Assembly: GCA_001600695.1 (NCBI GenBank)
Contig: BCKQ01000001.1
Location: 2,260,722 to 2,324,721, forward strand
Direction: 5' to 3'
Length of the DNA: 64,000 nucleotides
Source: Ascoidea asiatica
Lineage: Eukaryota > Ascomycota > Saccharomycetes > Ascoideales > Ascoideaceae
Shown here: piece after piece, positions 42,601-52,032 of the stretch
Layout of the letters: each line of letters begins with the position of its first letter
How positions within the stretch are numbered: the stretch's first letter is position 1
The notes under the pieces: model-generated
What the model was told of the DNA's origin: nothing
What the model saw: only the letters and a program-made list of their open reading frames with translations
Database searches by the model: none
Program-made: the position numbers and the translations under genes

Positions 42601-42844
42601 ATTTAAAATAGTATTAAAGGAAATTCATAATGAAAATATAAGAAATGAAAAAGAATTAAATGAATTTAAAGAATCTAAAGAAATGAGTAATTTGAAAATA
42701 ATTGAATATCAAAATATTATTAAAAGGTATAATGAATTTGTTAAAATATTAAGTGAATCATTAAATGAAGAAAAGCTTGAAGGATTAGTTTTATTGAATG
42801 AAATGATGAATTTTATTGAAAAATGGATGTTAATAAGTAAGTGA
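39650..42844 (+). CDS. Large helical protein, probably mitochondrial (translational-activator-like)
   Basis: The 1064-residue protein has an N-terminus (MYKVLVNQINISVYVLKKEQLSLSKLSRINIKTLVLSRDFS) rich in basic and hydroxylated residues and lacking acidic residues except for one Glu near position 19, compatible with mitochondrial import. The remainder is almost entirely helical, rich in Lys, Asn, Ile, Leu and Phe, with many Leu-x6-Tyr style helix pairs reminiscent of degenerate PPR repeats. Yeast PPR translation activators such as Pet309 are similar in size and divergence, but I cannot assign one. A Glu/Lys run lies near residue 965. The ATG at 39650 is chosen; an upstream in-frame TTG would add 21 residues, including a Lys/Arg cluster. 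The stop is TGA. Confidence 0.65.
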   Translation: MYKVLVNQINISVYVLKKEQLSLSKLSRINIKTLVLSRDFSIESFSNYFNAKKINEKPLQPRNNKEISKSWLLSSKSINPNLTSHNRITVNKNEITENIQNPNHIVNNQKVKKKQKFKENIIFSDKLFNEVLAFLRKNEFSKIFLLLKDSLVEKKQILSLKNLITLNNYLIYNYKLCSIPIQIYNFYKNEKILFNEIKKFEKEIKFVSQLILASSKIKDFIYIQDHLLPIYLDFDYQILNRSILLICFKSIIFNNDLKLFNQLFYQIIILNSKLINSKYKSTSILEKIEIKEKLKLNEKLKCNEKKLNEKIEIEFNNIKDSIYSKVCLKYSKLNPDLTTPLIYHYIKKNPLLPSLNFLIQSLLSNNINLSYKTLADLSFHLNSISSQFQSENQNSNFYTELKKSVNDYLNSKKDSKFFSINYNNELKKLNLFNDLLNLPKNYQIRLDISSRSSKFDEDEYNAWEQIIYLRDQIWLSFKNSKKWYNYKMKNFNIIKDLTKKSNSSEVKIKRMTPPELYSFYYELLLIFVKRSDFENITRIIQLSKEDEISMNKELYLILSKYFLNTGYFKGLLSLLKNASSISDNENIYSSIKAPDKDINDLQNEKLKQNPLKYDIKSVINLYNCFKISYPYLVNDLNRVFLHLAEKIQKNDSKHKDIFKFVKNEILKIENQELQTNYLNIDNAYKIESPNYHLDNDFQDINMLSYRQGVYPKFEELFNTFNILMNEGNIIKAMKIRDCIKELHYLDDNKKKLAMNYVFLNYELKDSIKKNNKRDEKIIKIIEDTEKKININYRKRIENDNFIDNTWVHYYDRYYNLDRKNLSNSYNKNYKKLFEEFIKSNNDEFDFFDFLKIASFYHHFSRYKESMGILKKLFNFPKVNGNSNYGTENGCFSLKSTDLPIRLLKGIKIYYSLRLRNCILDRNFKELKDTCDEILKMNGLYFKEERNENEEKEKEKEKEEKIYQEIFLKLDPLFLKEIMRIKKVLFKIVLKEIHNENIRNEKELNEFKESKEMSNLKIIEYQNIIKRYNEFVKILSESLNEEKLEGLVLLNEMMNFIEKWMLISK

Positions 42845-43424
42845 GAGATTATTAATGATGTAAATAGATATATAGATACAGTATATAGATTTATATAGTA
42901 TAAGTAGTATATAAATGGTTTAATATTTTGTACTACAATTTTTGTTTGTTTTGCTTCAAAAGATATAAAAAGTAATAAAAACAAAAAAATAGAAAATTAT
43001 TTATTTATTTATTTTTAAAAAAAAGAAATGAAAAAAGAATGAAATGAATTGAACATGAAATGAATTGAAGATGTGAATGAGAAAAATGAATTTGAATGTA
43101 TATAGTACAAATCATAAATGAACTAGCCAGTTAGTTAGCTAAAAGAGCAGATAAAAAAGAAGAAAAAGGGAAAAGGAACTGTCATTAAAAGAATAAAAAA
43201 GAATGATTTTATAAAAAAAAATGATTTTAAGAAAGGGAATAATAATCAAGATATGATAGTTAAGAATTCTTGAAATATTTTATGTATTGGAATGAGATTG
43301 ACTGAATGAGATTATGAAAAAATTTTGATGTTTGACATTGTTTTTTATTTGCAATTTGATTTATAATTGAGAAGATATTTACAATTGTAATTAACTGAAT
43401 TTATCCTTAATATTATTTTTTAAC
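42845..43424. other. Convergent spacer
   Basis: This 580-base 3'-to-3' spacer lies between the large mitochondrial-type gene and the small Cys-rich gene. It is A-rich, with repeated GAATGAAATGAATTGAA words and no gene or strong structure. Confidence 0.5.
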
Positions 43425-43655
43425 TCATTGATATAGATCTTTAACATTATAAACTAATTTTTCAGTACCTAATCTACTTGGACATTGAGGACAACAATCA
43501 TGAAGACAACCTGGGCAACTTGCACCAACTTTAAAAAAATTGTTATTACATTTACCACATTTATGACAATCCCAAATATTACCATTTGAAATCCCATAAA
43601 CCTTTTTCTTTTTTTTGATTACAGGATTATCAGCATTTTTGTTTTCTTTAGGCAT
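43425..43655 (-). CDS. Small Cys-rich zinc-finger-like protein
   Basis: A 76-residue protein with a basic N-terminus (KKKKK at about 14-18) and eleven Cys in about 35 residues, arranged as DCHKCGKC, then SCPGCLHDCCPQC. The pairs of C-x2-C with a His suggest one or two bound zinc ions. The W-x-C-x2-C start and C-P-x-C-x-H-x2-C end recall a family of short fungal proteins of unknown role. Good length of conserved-looking sequence and a clean ATG at 43655-43653 support a real gene. Function unknown. Confidence 0.7.
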   Translation of the reverse strand: MPKENKNADNPVIKKKKKVYGISNGNIWDCHKCGKCNNNFFKVGASCPGCLHDCCPQCPSRLGTEKLVYNVKDLYQ

Positions 43656-44091
43656 GATTATGGATATGATTAAGTGTTAATTGAACGTAGATGGATATGA
43701 TTGAATTAGGAAATAAATTAGTAGATTGTAATAATTTTCGTAGGGAAAGGAATTGACTTGATTGAGTAAATTTATTAATATCAAATTTCAAGATTTTAAA
43801 ATGAGACAAATCGAAGTTAACAAACTGAATAACTCAGTCAATGGGGAACTAGTTTACTACTGAACTAAAGATTATAAAAGGAGAGAATTGAGATATAAAG
43901 ACAGAGTGCCTTAATTGTGAAATAATAAGTACTCTAAATAAAAGAAAGAAAGACAAAAAAAAAAAAAAAATCTAAGAGCAAATAAAAAGCAAGGAGAAAT
44001 TGATACTTATATAAGCCTGTCTATACTACTTTACAAATTTATACAAAGCCGTTGTAAATTCAATTAATCAATTGCAGAAATAAAGAAACAA

Positions 44092-44112
44092 GCTGAAAGC
44101 TGAAAGCTGAAA
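44092..44112. repeat. 7-base tandem repeat GCTGAAA x3
   Basis: Three exact contiguous copies at the left border of the G+C-rich island. Confidence 0.85.
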
Positions 44113-44148
44113 GCAAGAAAAATAACAGAATTCTGGAATTTGGAATTT

Positions 44149-44340
44149 CAGACTGCGACGTTCTCAGTCTGCAGCGTAGGCAGCCTCTCGCGCCACCCGG
44201 AGAAACCCAGAGCGGTGCGGAAGGGTCCGGGCTCTGTGCAGCGCGGCAGAAGACATCTTTGTCGCATACAAAGCTGCAGGCACTGCACAGCCGTGCAAAG
44301 TGTCTTGGTGCTTCGCCAAGACCCAAACGGTAATTGCACA
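44149..44340. ncRNA. Candidate structured RNA (chain of perfect stems)
   Basis: Within 190 bases of strongly G+C-rich DNA the following stems are seen. Stem A: CAGACTG 44149-44155 with CAGTCTG 44165-44171. Stem B: CCCGGA 44196-44201 with TCCGGG 44226-44231. Stem C: CTGTGCAG 44234-44241 with CTGCACAG 44283-44290, enclosing GCAG/CTGC and the apical CTTTGT/ACAAAG (44257-44273). Stem D: GTGCAA 44293-44298 with TTGCAC 44334-44339, enclosing GTCTTGG/CCAAGAC (44302-44322). All can form at once. The strand is not determined. Stem D, with its asymmetric internal loop followed by ACA, looks like an H/ACA hairpin. GCGGAAGGGTCCGGG is loosely like the CR-I core of RNase P/MRP RNA. Neither assignment is secure. 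Confidence 0.5.
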
Positions 44341-45351
44341 GATTAGTGCGCTGCGGGTGAGCATAGATCCTTATCGCGGAACACTGAAAACCGGGCGTGC
44401 GAGGTGAAACGGATTTAGTTCGAATTTTGCGGTTCACTTTGTTTTTGAATTGAGGTGAATTGAGGTAAATTCTTCAATTTCCGGTATCAGTGCAAACACA
44501 AGCAATTTTCAAAGTGTAGATCATATGCGATCGGGCTTACCTTACCATATTTCGCTCACTATCTTTTTGTCTTGTGTGTTCTCTTTTTTTTATGTCTCGG
44601 GCCCAAACAGATATTCTGAGAAAAGTAACTCAGATGCTGGTTTGCTTTTAGAAGTTTAGATATGATAAAGAGAGTGTAATATTGCTTGCTATGAAAATAA
44701 AGCTCTACAGGGCAACCCCAGGCGTTCACATGTTTTGTGCTGCTTAAAACTCGGGACCTGCGCCGCAAATTTGGTGAGAAGATATTGCGCGCCGCATTTC
44801 TCTTTTCCTTAAATTTATTGAGAATCCCAAAGTTTAGAGGCTGTGCAAAGAAAAATTATGAATCATTTGGCGTGTCAGTTTGGTCCTCTTTGGAAATAGA
44901 AGCAGCAATAATAATAGAAGAAAGAATAGAAGCATGCCGCTATCGGTGCAATTGTATTCCAACGCATTACGCAATTCTTACGCAACTCTTGAGCCCGTTC
45001 AAGTTACGTCAAAAGGCAATCGAAGTCTTTGCGGCCGAGGAGCCGGTCTTTTGATAATTTCCGGGATCACCGCTCGTGACTCCGCCTCAAATCCGCCTTA
45101 AATCCACAGCGCAGAAGTGAAAAGAAGAAACTGCACTATACTGTATTTAGCTGTAATAATAGGTTAAGGGTTTTCTCTTTTTTTTTTCTAAATTTTTTTT
45201 TTGTCAAAATCAATTCACTACTTCAATATTCTAATGAATCAATTTTGAATCAATTTTCACAAGCCAAATTTTTCATTTGATCATTATTTGATTTTTCTAT
45301 TTGATATTTCTATTTAATATTTCTATTTGATATCTCTATTAGTTATTAGTT

Positions 45352-48300
45352 TCAATTTGCTTTCAACTTTTTATCTTCAATAAAGTATTTCTTGAACTCT
45401 TTCATAACATTTTTTCTTTTAGTCATTTGAATATAATTTCCATCTAAGTATTTCAATCGACAAAACAGTGAAAACATCCACTCTTCATAATAAATTCTTT
45501 TTTTGTATAATTCTAGGTTTTCTTTTTTCAAATTTTTTATAAAAATTCCATCTTTTTTTTCCCATTCTTTCTGTAATTTTCCTTTAAATATACTATCATC
45601 TTTTTCATCTCGGATATTTTCTTCACCATAAATATCATCACTGTTATTACTATTTTTTTTAAAATTACTACCCTCATTACTACTTTCATCATATTTACTA
45701 TCTTCATCATCTTCACTATCTTCAATTATTTCATTTATCCTTTTTTTATAATTACTCGATTTAATTTTTAATAATCTATCTTTATCATTTTTATACAAAT
45801 CAATTGTTAATGGATTGAATCTTAAATCTATTTTTTTTAAATATTTACATCCTTTTAAACCTTTCACTAACTCTTGAAATTTTTTCAAATCATTTCCAAC
45901 ACAAAAAAATACTTCAAGACTTGGAAATGTAGCTGAAAAATTATCTTCAAGTTTACATAATCCAACATTACTAATATCTATTTGCTTAATACATGGATTA
46001 AAACAACTAATCTTATTCAAAGCATTTGAGATTATGAATTTTGATTTCGATTCTTTTACTTCTTTTAAATCTCCATATCTATTATTTATTAATATTTCTT
46101 CCAAATAATGACATTTTTCACTATTATTTAATTTTATATTACTATTTATTCTTATAACTTTAAGAAATTTATAATATTGTAAATCTATCTCTTTTAAAAA
46201 ATTATTTCTTAAACTCAATTTCTTCAAATTTTTATTTATTATTTTCAAATCAATATTTATATTTTTTTTTTCATCATTTGAAAAGTAATTAAACTCTATT
46301 AATTTGTTATTATCTGCTTTGAATGTCCCTAATTTATTTAATTCCCCAATTCCATTGATTTTAGTTAGTTCATTATTACAAACATTGATTTCTTGTAAAT
46401 GTTTCAATCCTTTCCATCTTTTCAAATTTAACTCTCCATTTAATTTATTAAACCCTAAATCTAAATACATTAAATTCTTAAGATGTTCCAGCCCACTAAT
46501 TCGATTTATATGATTAAATGAAAGTCTTAATTCTTTTAAATGAATCAATTTTTTAAAAATCAAAAAATTTTGAAGAAAGTTTTTAGATAAATCAAGATAT
46601 TCAACATCTTTAAATTCAGATAAAGAACATAATCCATCTATCTTATTATTTTTACATATAATAGTATCTATTTCTATTGGACAACCATCTAAAAAACATA
46701 AATCATTATTTGATATATCTAAAATTTTAAGTTGAGGCAATAAATTACATAAATCAAATAAAGATGTTAATTTTTTATCACTTAGATTTATTTGTGTTAC
46801 AAGATCCCAACTTTTATTTTGAGGTATTCTATCTGTAATTGATGCAACAAGAGATTTTTTATTAATTGAAAAACTTGAATCTATCATAGAAATATCTGTT
46901 ACATTTGGCATAGAATTTAAAGTTATTTGATTATTATTATCTAATTCTGAAGAATTTTCAATTATCGAATCTTCAATAGAATTATTTTGTTCACTATTGG
47001 GTATTGATGAAGAGGAAGATCCTTGACTATCAATATGATCAACAGGTAGTTTAAATGATACTTCAGGTTTTGGAAATTTAACACTTAATCCAGGAATTTG
47101 TCCATTTTTAAGAATAGATCCAAAACCAGAAAGTGGTTGAGAATTATCAACTCTTCTATTAAATTCATTTCTATGATTATCATTAGAAGAAATTGAATTA
47201 ATAGTAGTACTAAGAGTTTCCATTGAGTTATGTTCTTCATTTGTCAGAATATTTTGACTAGCAGTTGATAAATCTGCAATTGCATTCAAAGCAGAAAATT
47301 CATCATTTATAGAATATTCCGTTGAGTTACCAATATTTTGAATTTCATTTGGATTTACTTTTATAGATTTTTTAATTGATTTTGAATTATTTTGAGATTT
47401 CATTTTAGGATCTTTTATCCATTTTTTCTTTTTGGGATCTAAAATCATACCACTGATTTTTTCTGGAACAGTTATTTCATTTGGAGTAAATAATTTTATA
47501 TCAATATTTTTTCTATGATTTTGACTATCTGTGTTTCTAAAATTATCAATAAAATTTTTATCTACACTTTTACTTGAATTTTTGATTGAAGTATTAAACA
47601 CTTTATTTTTATTATCATCCATGGAATTAGAATTAAAATTAGAATTATTTGAAAAGGAATTTATTGGAATAGAATTCTGATTAAGTGCCAGTTCTTTTAA
47701 TAAACGACTATTATCAGAGTTATATTGTTGAGAAAATATTGCAGAATTTTTTATATAAGGTTGTGCTTGTAAACTCATAATTGAGGTTTCATTTTGAATA
47801 TTTGAATTTGTCAAACTAGTATCCATGAATTGAGATTCATATTCTGGATAATGAGGTAATGGATGATTGTTATCATTATTAGAATTAAAATTAGAGTTAT
47901 TTTCAGAAATATCATAATTAGAAGAAATATTAGAAGAAGTAAAACTATTATCAGGATTAGAATCTTGACCTTGCATGCCATTATTTAAAACCAAATTTGA
48001 TTGCATTTCACCTGAAAAACCAGGACCTCTCTTTATAACATTATCAAAAATATTATTTGCAAAATTCATATAATCATCAACATTTGTTGGACTTTTAAGT
48101 ATATTATTATTTGAATTTTGATTTAAACTTAAAATTGTATTTGATCTTGATTTTAAAGGAGAAGCATCTAATTCATTTATATTACTTAAATCTGGTGAAT
48201 AATTAATTTTATTTTTATTTTTATTTTTTTTAATGTTTAAATTACGTTTTTGAGCTTTGAAAGTATCATTATTTGGATTTGAAATACTTATAGAAGAATT

Positions 48301-48753
48301 ATTATCAACTTGACCAATTAAACCATCAAATCTTTGTTGAGTGTAAGTATTATAACCATTACCAAATAATTTTAAAGGAGATTGTGAAGATTGAGGTATT
48401 TCCGAAGAAGTTAAAGAAGATTTTAATGAATTTGAAGAGAATGAATCAGTAGTAGTTGTTCTAGTTGTTGAAGTTATAGTTGAAGAAGTTGGTATATTTG
48501 AAATAGAACCATTAGTTGAAATTGAAGAAGAAGATGGTTTCAAAGATTTTAATTTTGGTAATGGTAATGGAGTAAAATTATTTGATTTTTGTTGAGAAAT
48601 TTTTTTCCAAATTGGAGTATTTATTTCTTGAAGAGACTGATTTGTAAAATTAATATTATTTTTTATCACGGTTCCTTGATTTGAATCTAGATTGAAATTT
48701 AAATCTAATAATTTATTATTTATTTGATCAATATTATTATCGTTATTATTATC

Positions 48754-48795
<42 letters not shown>

Positions 48796-49377
48796 GATTA
48801 GACTTTGATTAGTTGTACTTGAATTTATTGGATGTTTTATTACTGAATTCATTAAAGAAAAATCGGAGTTAATCAATTTTGATTGATTTTTATCAACAAT
48901 TACAGTATTCGTATTATTATTGAAGTTATTATTGAAATTATTATTAAAGTTATTATTGAAGTTATTTAAATTACTATTATTATTATTATTATTATCAGAA
49001 AACCATTCCTGATCTAATTCATTTGGCATCCAATTTGGAGTTTTAGAGATATTGTTATTATTATTGTTATTGTTATCAATTGAATTATCATAATTACCAA
49101 AATTATTATTAAATTTATATTTTGAATTTAATAAATTTTTTTTTGAAAAATTATCAAATTTTGGATAATTTTCAGGCAAAGTTTCTAAAGTATTTAAATC
49201 TCTTGGATATAAAATTTGATTTAAATTTGTACTTATATTTCTTGAATCTTGAATATTTTGATTTTGATTAGGGATCTGATTTTGATTAGAATTCAAATTT
49301 TCATTTGAAATTGAATTAAGTCTTAATTTTGAAACATCATTAGTTAAATTATCTATAACTGAATTTGTTAGAGACAT
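45352..49377 (-). CDS. NUD1: Nud1/Cdc11-type spindle-pole leucine-rich-repeat scaffold
   Basis: A 1341-residue protein. Nud1 is the spindle-pole-body outer-plaque scaffold for the mitotic exit network. The N-terminal two thirds are Asn/Ser-rich and disordered, with short conserved islands such as EKISGMILDPKKKKWI. The C-terminal part, roughly residues 860-1180, carries leucine-rich repeats (INLSDKKLTSLFDLCNLLPQLKILDISNNDLCFLDG, VEYLDLSKNFL, LKELRLSFNHI, LMYLDLGFNKL). A charged linker and the cap WMFSLFCRLKYLDGNYI follow. It is longer than yeast Nud1 because of low-complexity runs. Start is the ATG at 49377-49375. The CTG codon in FSLFCRL sits where a hydrophobic residue is expected, a slight hint for CTG as Leu. 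Confidence 0.85.
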
Positions 49378-49620
49378 TTTAATTTAAGTTTCATTTGAAT
49401 TTGAAAAGAAAAAAAATTTATAATGGATTGATTTGAACTAGGAAATTATATGATGAAAATAAAATGATATGAAGTGAATTGAAATAAAATTAAACGAGAT
49501 TAAACGAAACGAAATGAAGTGAAATGAATTTATAATATAATATGATACAATACAATAGAATAGAACTCGATACAATAAGATATAATGCAAAACAGTATAA
49601 ATTAGATTAGTATGATAAAA

Positions 49621-49663
49621 TGAATTGAATTGAATTGAATTGAATTGAATTAAATTGAATTGA
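49621..49663. repeat. TGAAT pentamer tandem repeat
   Basis: Head-to-tail TGAAT copies with one A-substituted unit, about 250 bases upstream of NUD1. Similar GAATT/ATTTC pentamer runs occur at 24371-24394 and 25433-25477. Confidence 0.8.
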
Positions 49664-50000
49664 AATGAAATAATAATTATTCTACAAAAATTTAATAATG
49701 TAAACAAAGTTTCCTAGAAATTGATAAAATTGATACCTGATAAAGAATAAAATAAAGGAAACAATAAGGACTAAATTTATGGATATTACGATATTAAGAT
49801 ATAAATATGGAGATTTATTAGAATTAAATTATAATATCTTTTAGATTAAATTATCTTTTAGACTAAAGCAGTTAAACAATAAAACAATAAAAGTATCATT
49901 ATTGTTGGAAGTGATACTGAAATAAATTGAAAGTGGTTGAAAGTGAAAATGATTATTATTGAAAATGATTGTTTGTTATTCTTTTACTGCTTTTGTGCAC

Positions 50001-50041
50001 TCCGCGGGTCCGGGCTGCAGAAAAATATCCATGGCCGCGGA
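50001..50041. repeat. G+C-rich inverted repeat TCCGCGG / CCGCGGA
   Basis: TCCGCGG (50001-50007) and CCGCGGA (50035-50041) form a perfect 7-bp stem about 20 bases beyond the RTT102 stop. The loop contains GGTCCGGGCTGCAG. GGGTCCGGGCT (50006-50016) is an exact 11-base copy of 44223-44233, and ACTCCGCGG (49999-50007) recurs at 53419-53427. Confidence 0.8.
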
Positions 50042-50059
50042 AGTACAACCCATTTCGGA

Positions 50060-51397
50060 TCATCCAGCCATTTTGGAATCTCCGTCGTCGTCTGCTGTTT
50101 CAACTGCTTCAACTGCTTCAGATTCCTTTGGTTCCTTAGCTTCTGCCTTGCCCAGAGTATCATTGTCAGCATTATCACCATCATCATCAGTGTTTGCTAA
50201 CTGAAATTCTGGCTTAGTGGCGTTCAGTGGCTCAAGATCCTCATTTCCAGCCATTACAACATCTTCTTCTGCCTCTGGAGAAACATTTTTTTCTTCATCC
50301 ACTTCATTATTCATAGAATCTTTATCTTCAACCACTATATTTTCATCATTTTTTTTATTTTTAGTATTGGCATCAACATCAACATTCAAATCAGTTCCCC
50401 TTTCCATTTCGTTTTCGTTTTCATTTTTTTTAGATTTTGAACTAGATTTTGATTCTTCATAAGATTTTGTAGTAGAAATTTCATCTTTATTATCATTATT
50501 ATTACTATTACTACCATTTTTTTGAATATCATTATCGTTTTCCTCAACCGAATTTATCCGGCTTTCACCATTTACACGATCATTGTTTTTATCTTTTGGC
50601 TCTTCATTTTTTGGATCTGAATTTGAATTGGAATTTGAATTGGAATTTGAATTTGAATTTGAACCTGAAAATCCAGAAATCATTTCACCACCAACTGCAC
50701 CTCTAATATCAGCAGCTGTTAGACCTTCATCTTCATAATCTTCATCATCATTATTATTACTACTGTTATTACTATTACTACTACTATTATTATTATCTAA
50801 TTTATTTTTATCATGTTTTTTATCAATTCTTTTTCTTTTTACAATTATATAATCATCCAAATCAATTAATTGATCATCTGATGGAAAATTAACTCCATTA
50901 TAATTTTCTTCTTCATCTTCTATTATATATTCACTTTCTTCAAATACCCAAGTTCTTAATTTAAATTTATATTTATTATCATCTTTTTCAAACTCCTTCT
51001 CTTCCTTATCATCATCCTTATTGGTATTATTATTATTACTTGTATGCTTATTTCCATTTTCACTTGTATTGCTATTGTTTATACTATTTTTATTTTTATT
51101 ATTAAGATCAATATTATTTAATCCTAAGTTTAATGTATTAGGTAATTTTAGATCTTGAAATGGCTTTTTAGGAGAAACATATGATATTTTCCATTCCATT
51201 TTAGTTTTTTTGATAATATTTTTATTATTATTTTTTTCAATTACTTTATTTTCGTTCTCATTATTTGCAATTTCATTTAAATCTTCATTTTGATTGTCAT
51301 TTTGAATTGTATTTGCATTTGAATTAATTGCTAAAGAATAATTACTTGCATTTCTTATTAAAGATTGACCATAAAGAGTATTCTTTTGATCTGTCAT
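50060..51397 (-). CDS. RTT102: Enlarged Rtt102-like SWI/SNF and RSC subunit
   Basis: A 445-residue acidic, low-complexity protein with three segments in the order of yeast Rtt102: MEWKISYVSPKKPF (about 67-80; compare the Rtt102 Trp-Tyr-Pro segment), NKYKFKLRTWVFEESE (about 141-156), and GLTAADIRGAVGG (about 225-237), the most diagnostic. Yeast Rtt102 is about 157 residues and binds the Arp7-Arp9 actin-related pair of SWI/SNF and RSC. Here Asn/Ser/Asp/Glu-rich insertions and a long acidic C-terminus nearly triple the length. It ends in DSKMAG, loosely like the DVKMN end of Rtt102. Start is the ATG at 51397-51395. Identification rests on short motifs. It is divergent from WSS1. Confidence 0.68.
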   Translation of the reverse strand: MTDQKNTLYGQSLIRNASNYSLAINSNANTIQNDNQNEDLNEIANNENENKVIEKNNNKNIIKKTKMEWKISYVSPKKPFQDLKLPNTLNLGLNNIDLNNKNKNSINNSNTSENGNKHTSNNNNTNKDDDKEEKEFEKDDNKYKFKLRTWVFEESEYIIEDEEENYNGVNFPSDDQLIDLDDYIIVKRKRIDKKHDKNKLDNNNSSSNSNNSSNNNDDEDYEDEGLTAADIRGAVGGEMISGFSGSNSNSNSNSNSNSNSDPKNEEPKDKNNDRVNGESRINSVEENDNDIQKNGSNSNNNDNKDEISTTKSYEESKSSSKSKKNENENEMERGTDLNVDVDANTKNKKNDENIVVEDKDSMNNEVDEEKNVSPEAEEDVVMAGNEDLEPLNATKPEFQLANTDDDGDNADNDTLGKAEAKEPKESEAVEAVETADDDGDSKMAG

Positions 51398-52032
51398 TGT
51401 TTCCTTTTTGTTTCTTCTTCTTAATAGTTATATCAATTATTTCACTTATTTAGAATAAATATCATTAACTCAAATATCAAGCAATATTTTCATCATTGAT
51501 GCTAATGCTAATGTTAATGGAAATCACTTTCGCGTCTTCTCCGAGCAATTTCATCTTTTCATTTCGATTCTTAGTTATTTAGTTGAAAAATATAGCACGT
51601 GATTTGAAACAAGCTATCCGCAACTATGGTCTCATTTTTTATTTTATGCTACCCAAACGTATACTCATGCATTTAAATGCCTGTCGATAAAGGTATTGTT
51701 GGAACCCACACGACTGGATTTAGTTGGTCTCTTACACTTAAAGCCTACACCCGGTAATTAAAGGTTGAAATGAATTTAGTAATCTTTTACTGTTGATTCT
51801 TTATATTTACTTGCAACTTTACACTACCATACTAACTACAGTACTGCACTATTGCTTAATTAAGGTATACTATTTATTGCGAATAAAAATTTTTGAATAA
51901 ATTATTATATTATTTCCAATAGCATTATCTATAAATATAACTGCTTAAATAACTAATCTGATAAATAGTTGAAGAAATCAATAATTAGTTAAATATTAAA
52001 GGAAATAAACAAATAAACAAAACTACATCAAA
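51398..52032. other. Divergent promoter RTT102 / WSS1
   Basis: A 635-base spacer. It contains a CACGTG E-box (51596-51601, ATCACGTG on minus), a G+C-richer patch at about 51640-51760 (ACCCACACGACTGG, CTACACCCGG), and A+T-rich DNA up to WSS1. No gene seen. Confidence 0.5.
51596..51601. promoter_or_regulatory. CACGTG E-box (Cbf1-type)
   Basis: CACGTG, flanked as ATCACGTGC on minus, matches the Cbf1/CDEI consensus RTCACRTG. No CDEIII-like element follows, so a promoter role is more likely than a centromere. Confidence 0.35.

Larger units (their letters stand above)
43656..45351. other. 1.7 kb spacer with the largest G+C-rich island
   Basis: Between the small Cys-rich gene (promoter side) and the NUD1 3' end. 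G+C-rich from about 44150 to 44430 and again from about 44700 to 45110, separated by mixed sequence. The first block holds a chain of perfect hairpins. The second has the direct repeat GCGCCGCA (44760-44767 and 44789-44796). T runs lie at 44582-44590 and about 45170-45205. Frames of 60 to 125 codons cross both blocks on both strands but start at GTG or TTG or show no domain, so none is called. Confidence 0.55.
49378..50059. other. NUD1 promoter and RTT102 3' flank
   Basis: A+T-rich with TGAAT pentamer repeats at 49621-49663. The last 70 bases (about 49990-50059) are abruptly G+C-rich and hold an inverted repeat just after the RTT102 stop codon. Frames over this end are antisense to RTT102. 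Confidence 0.5.

Noticed and set aside
44060-44437. 125-codon minus-strand frame and several plus-strand frames over the G+C island
   Set aside because: It starts at GTG and has no domain. Frames are open on several phases simply because G+C-rich DNA lacks TAA. The hairpin structure explains the region better.
51700-51760. TGTTGGAA, the start word of some Ty LTRs
   Set aside because: No matching LTR end, no second copy and no target-site duplication seen.
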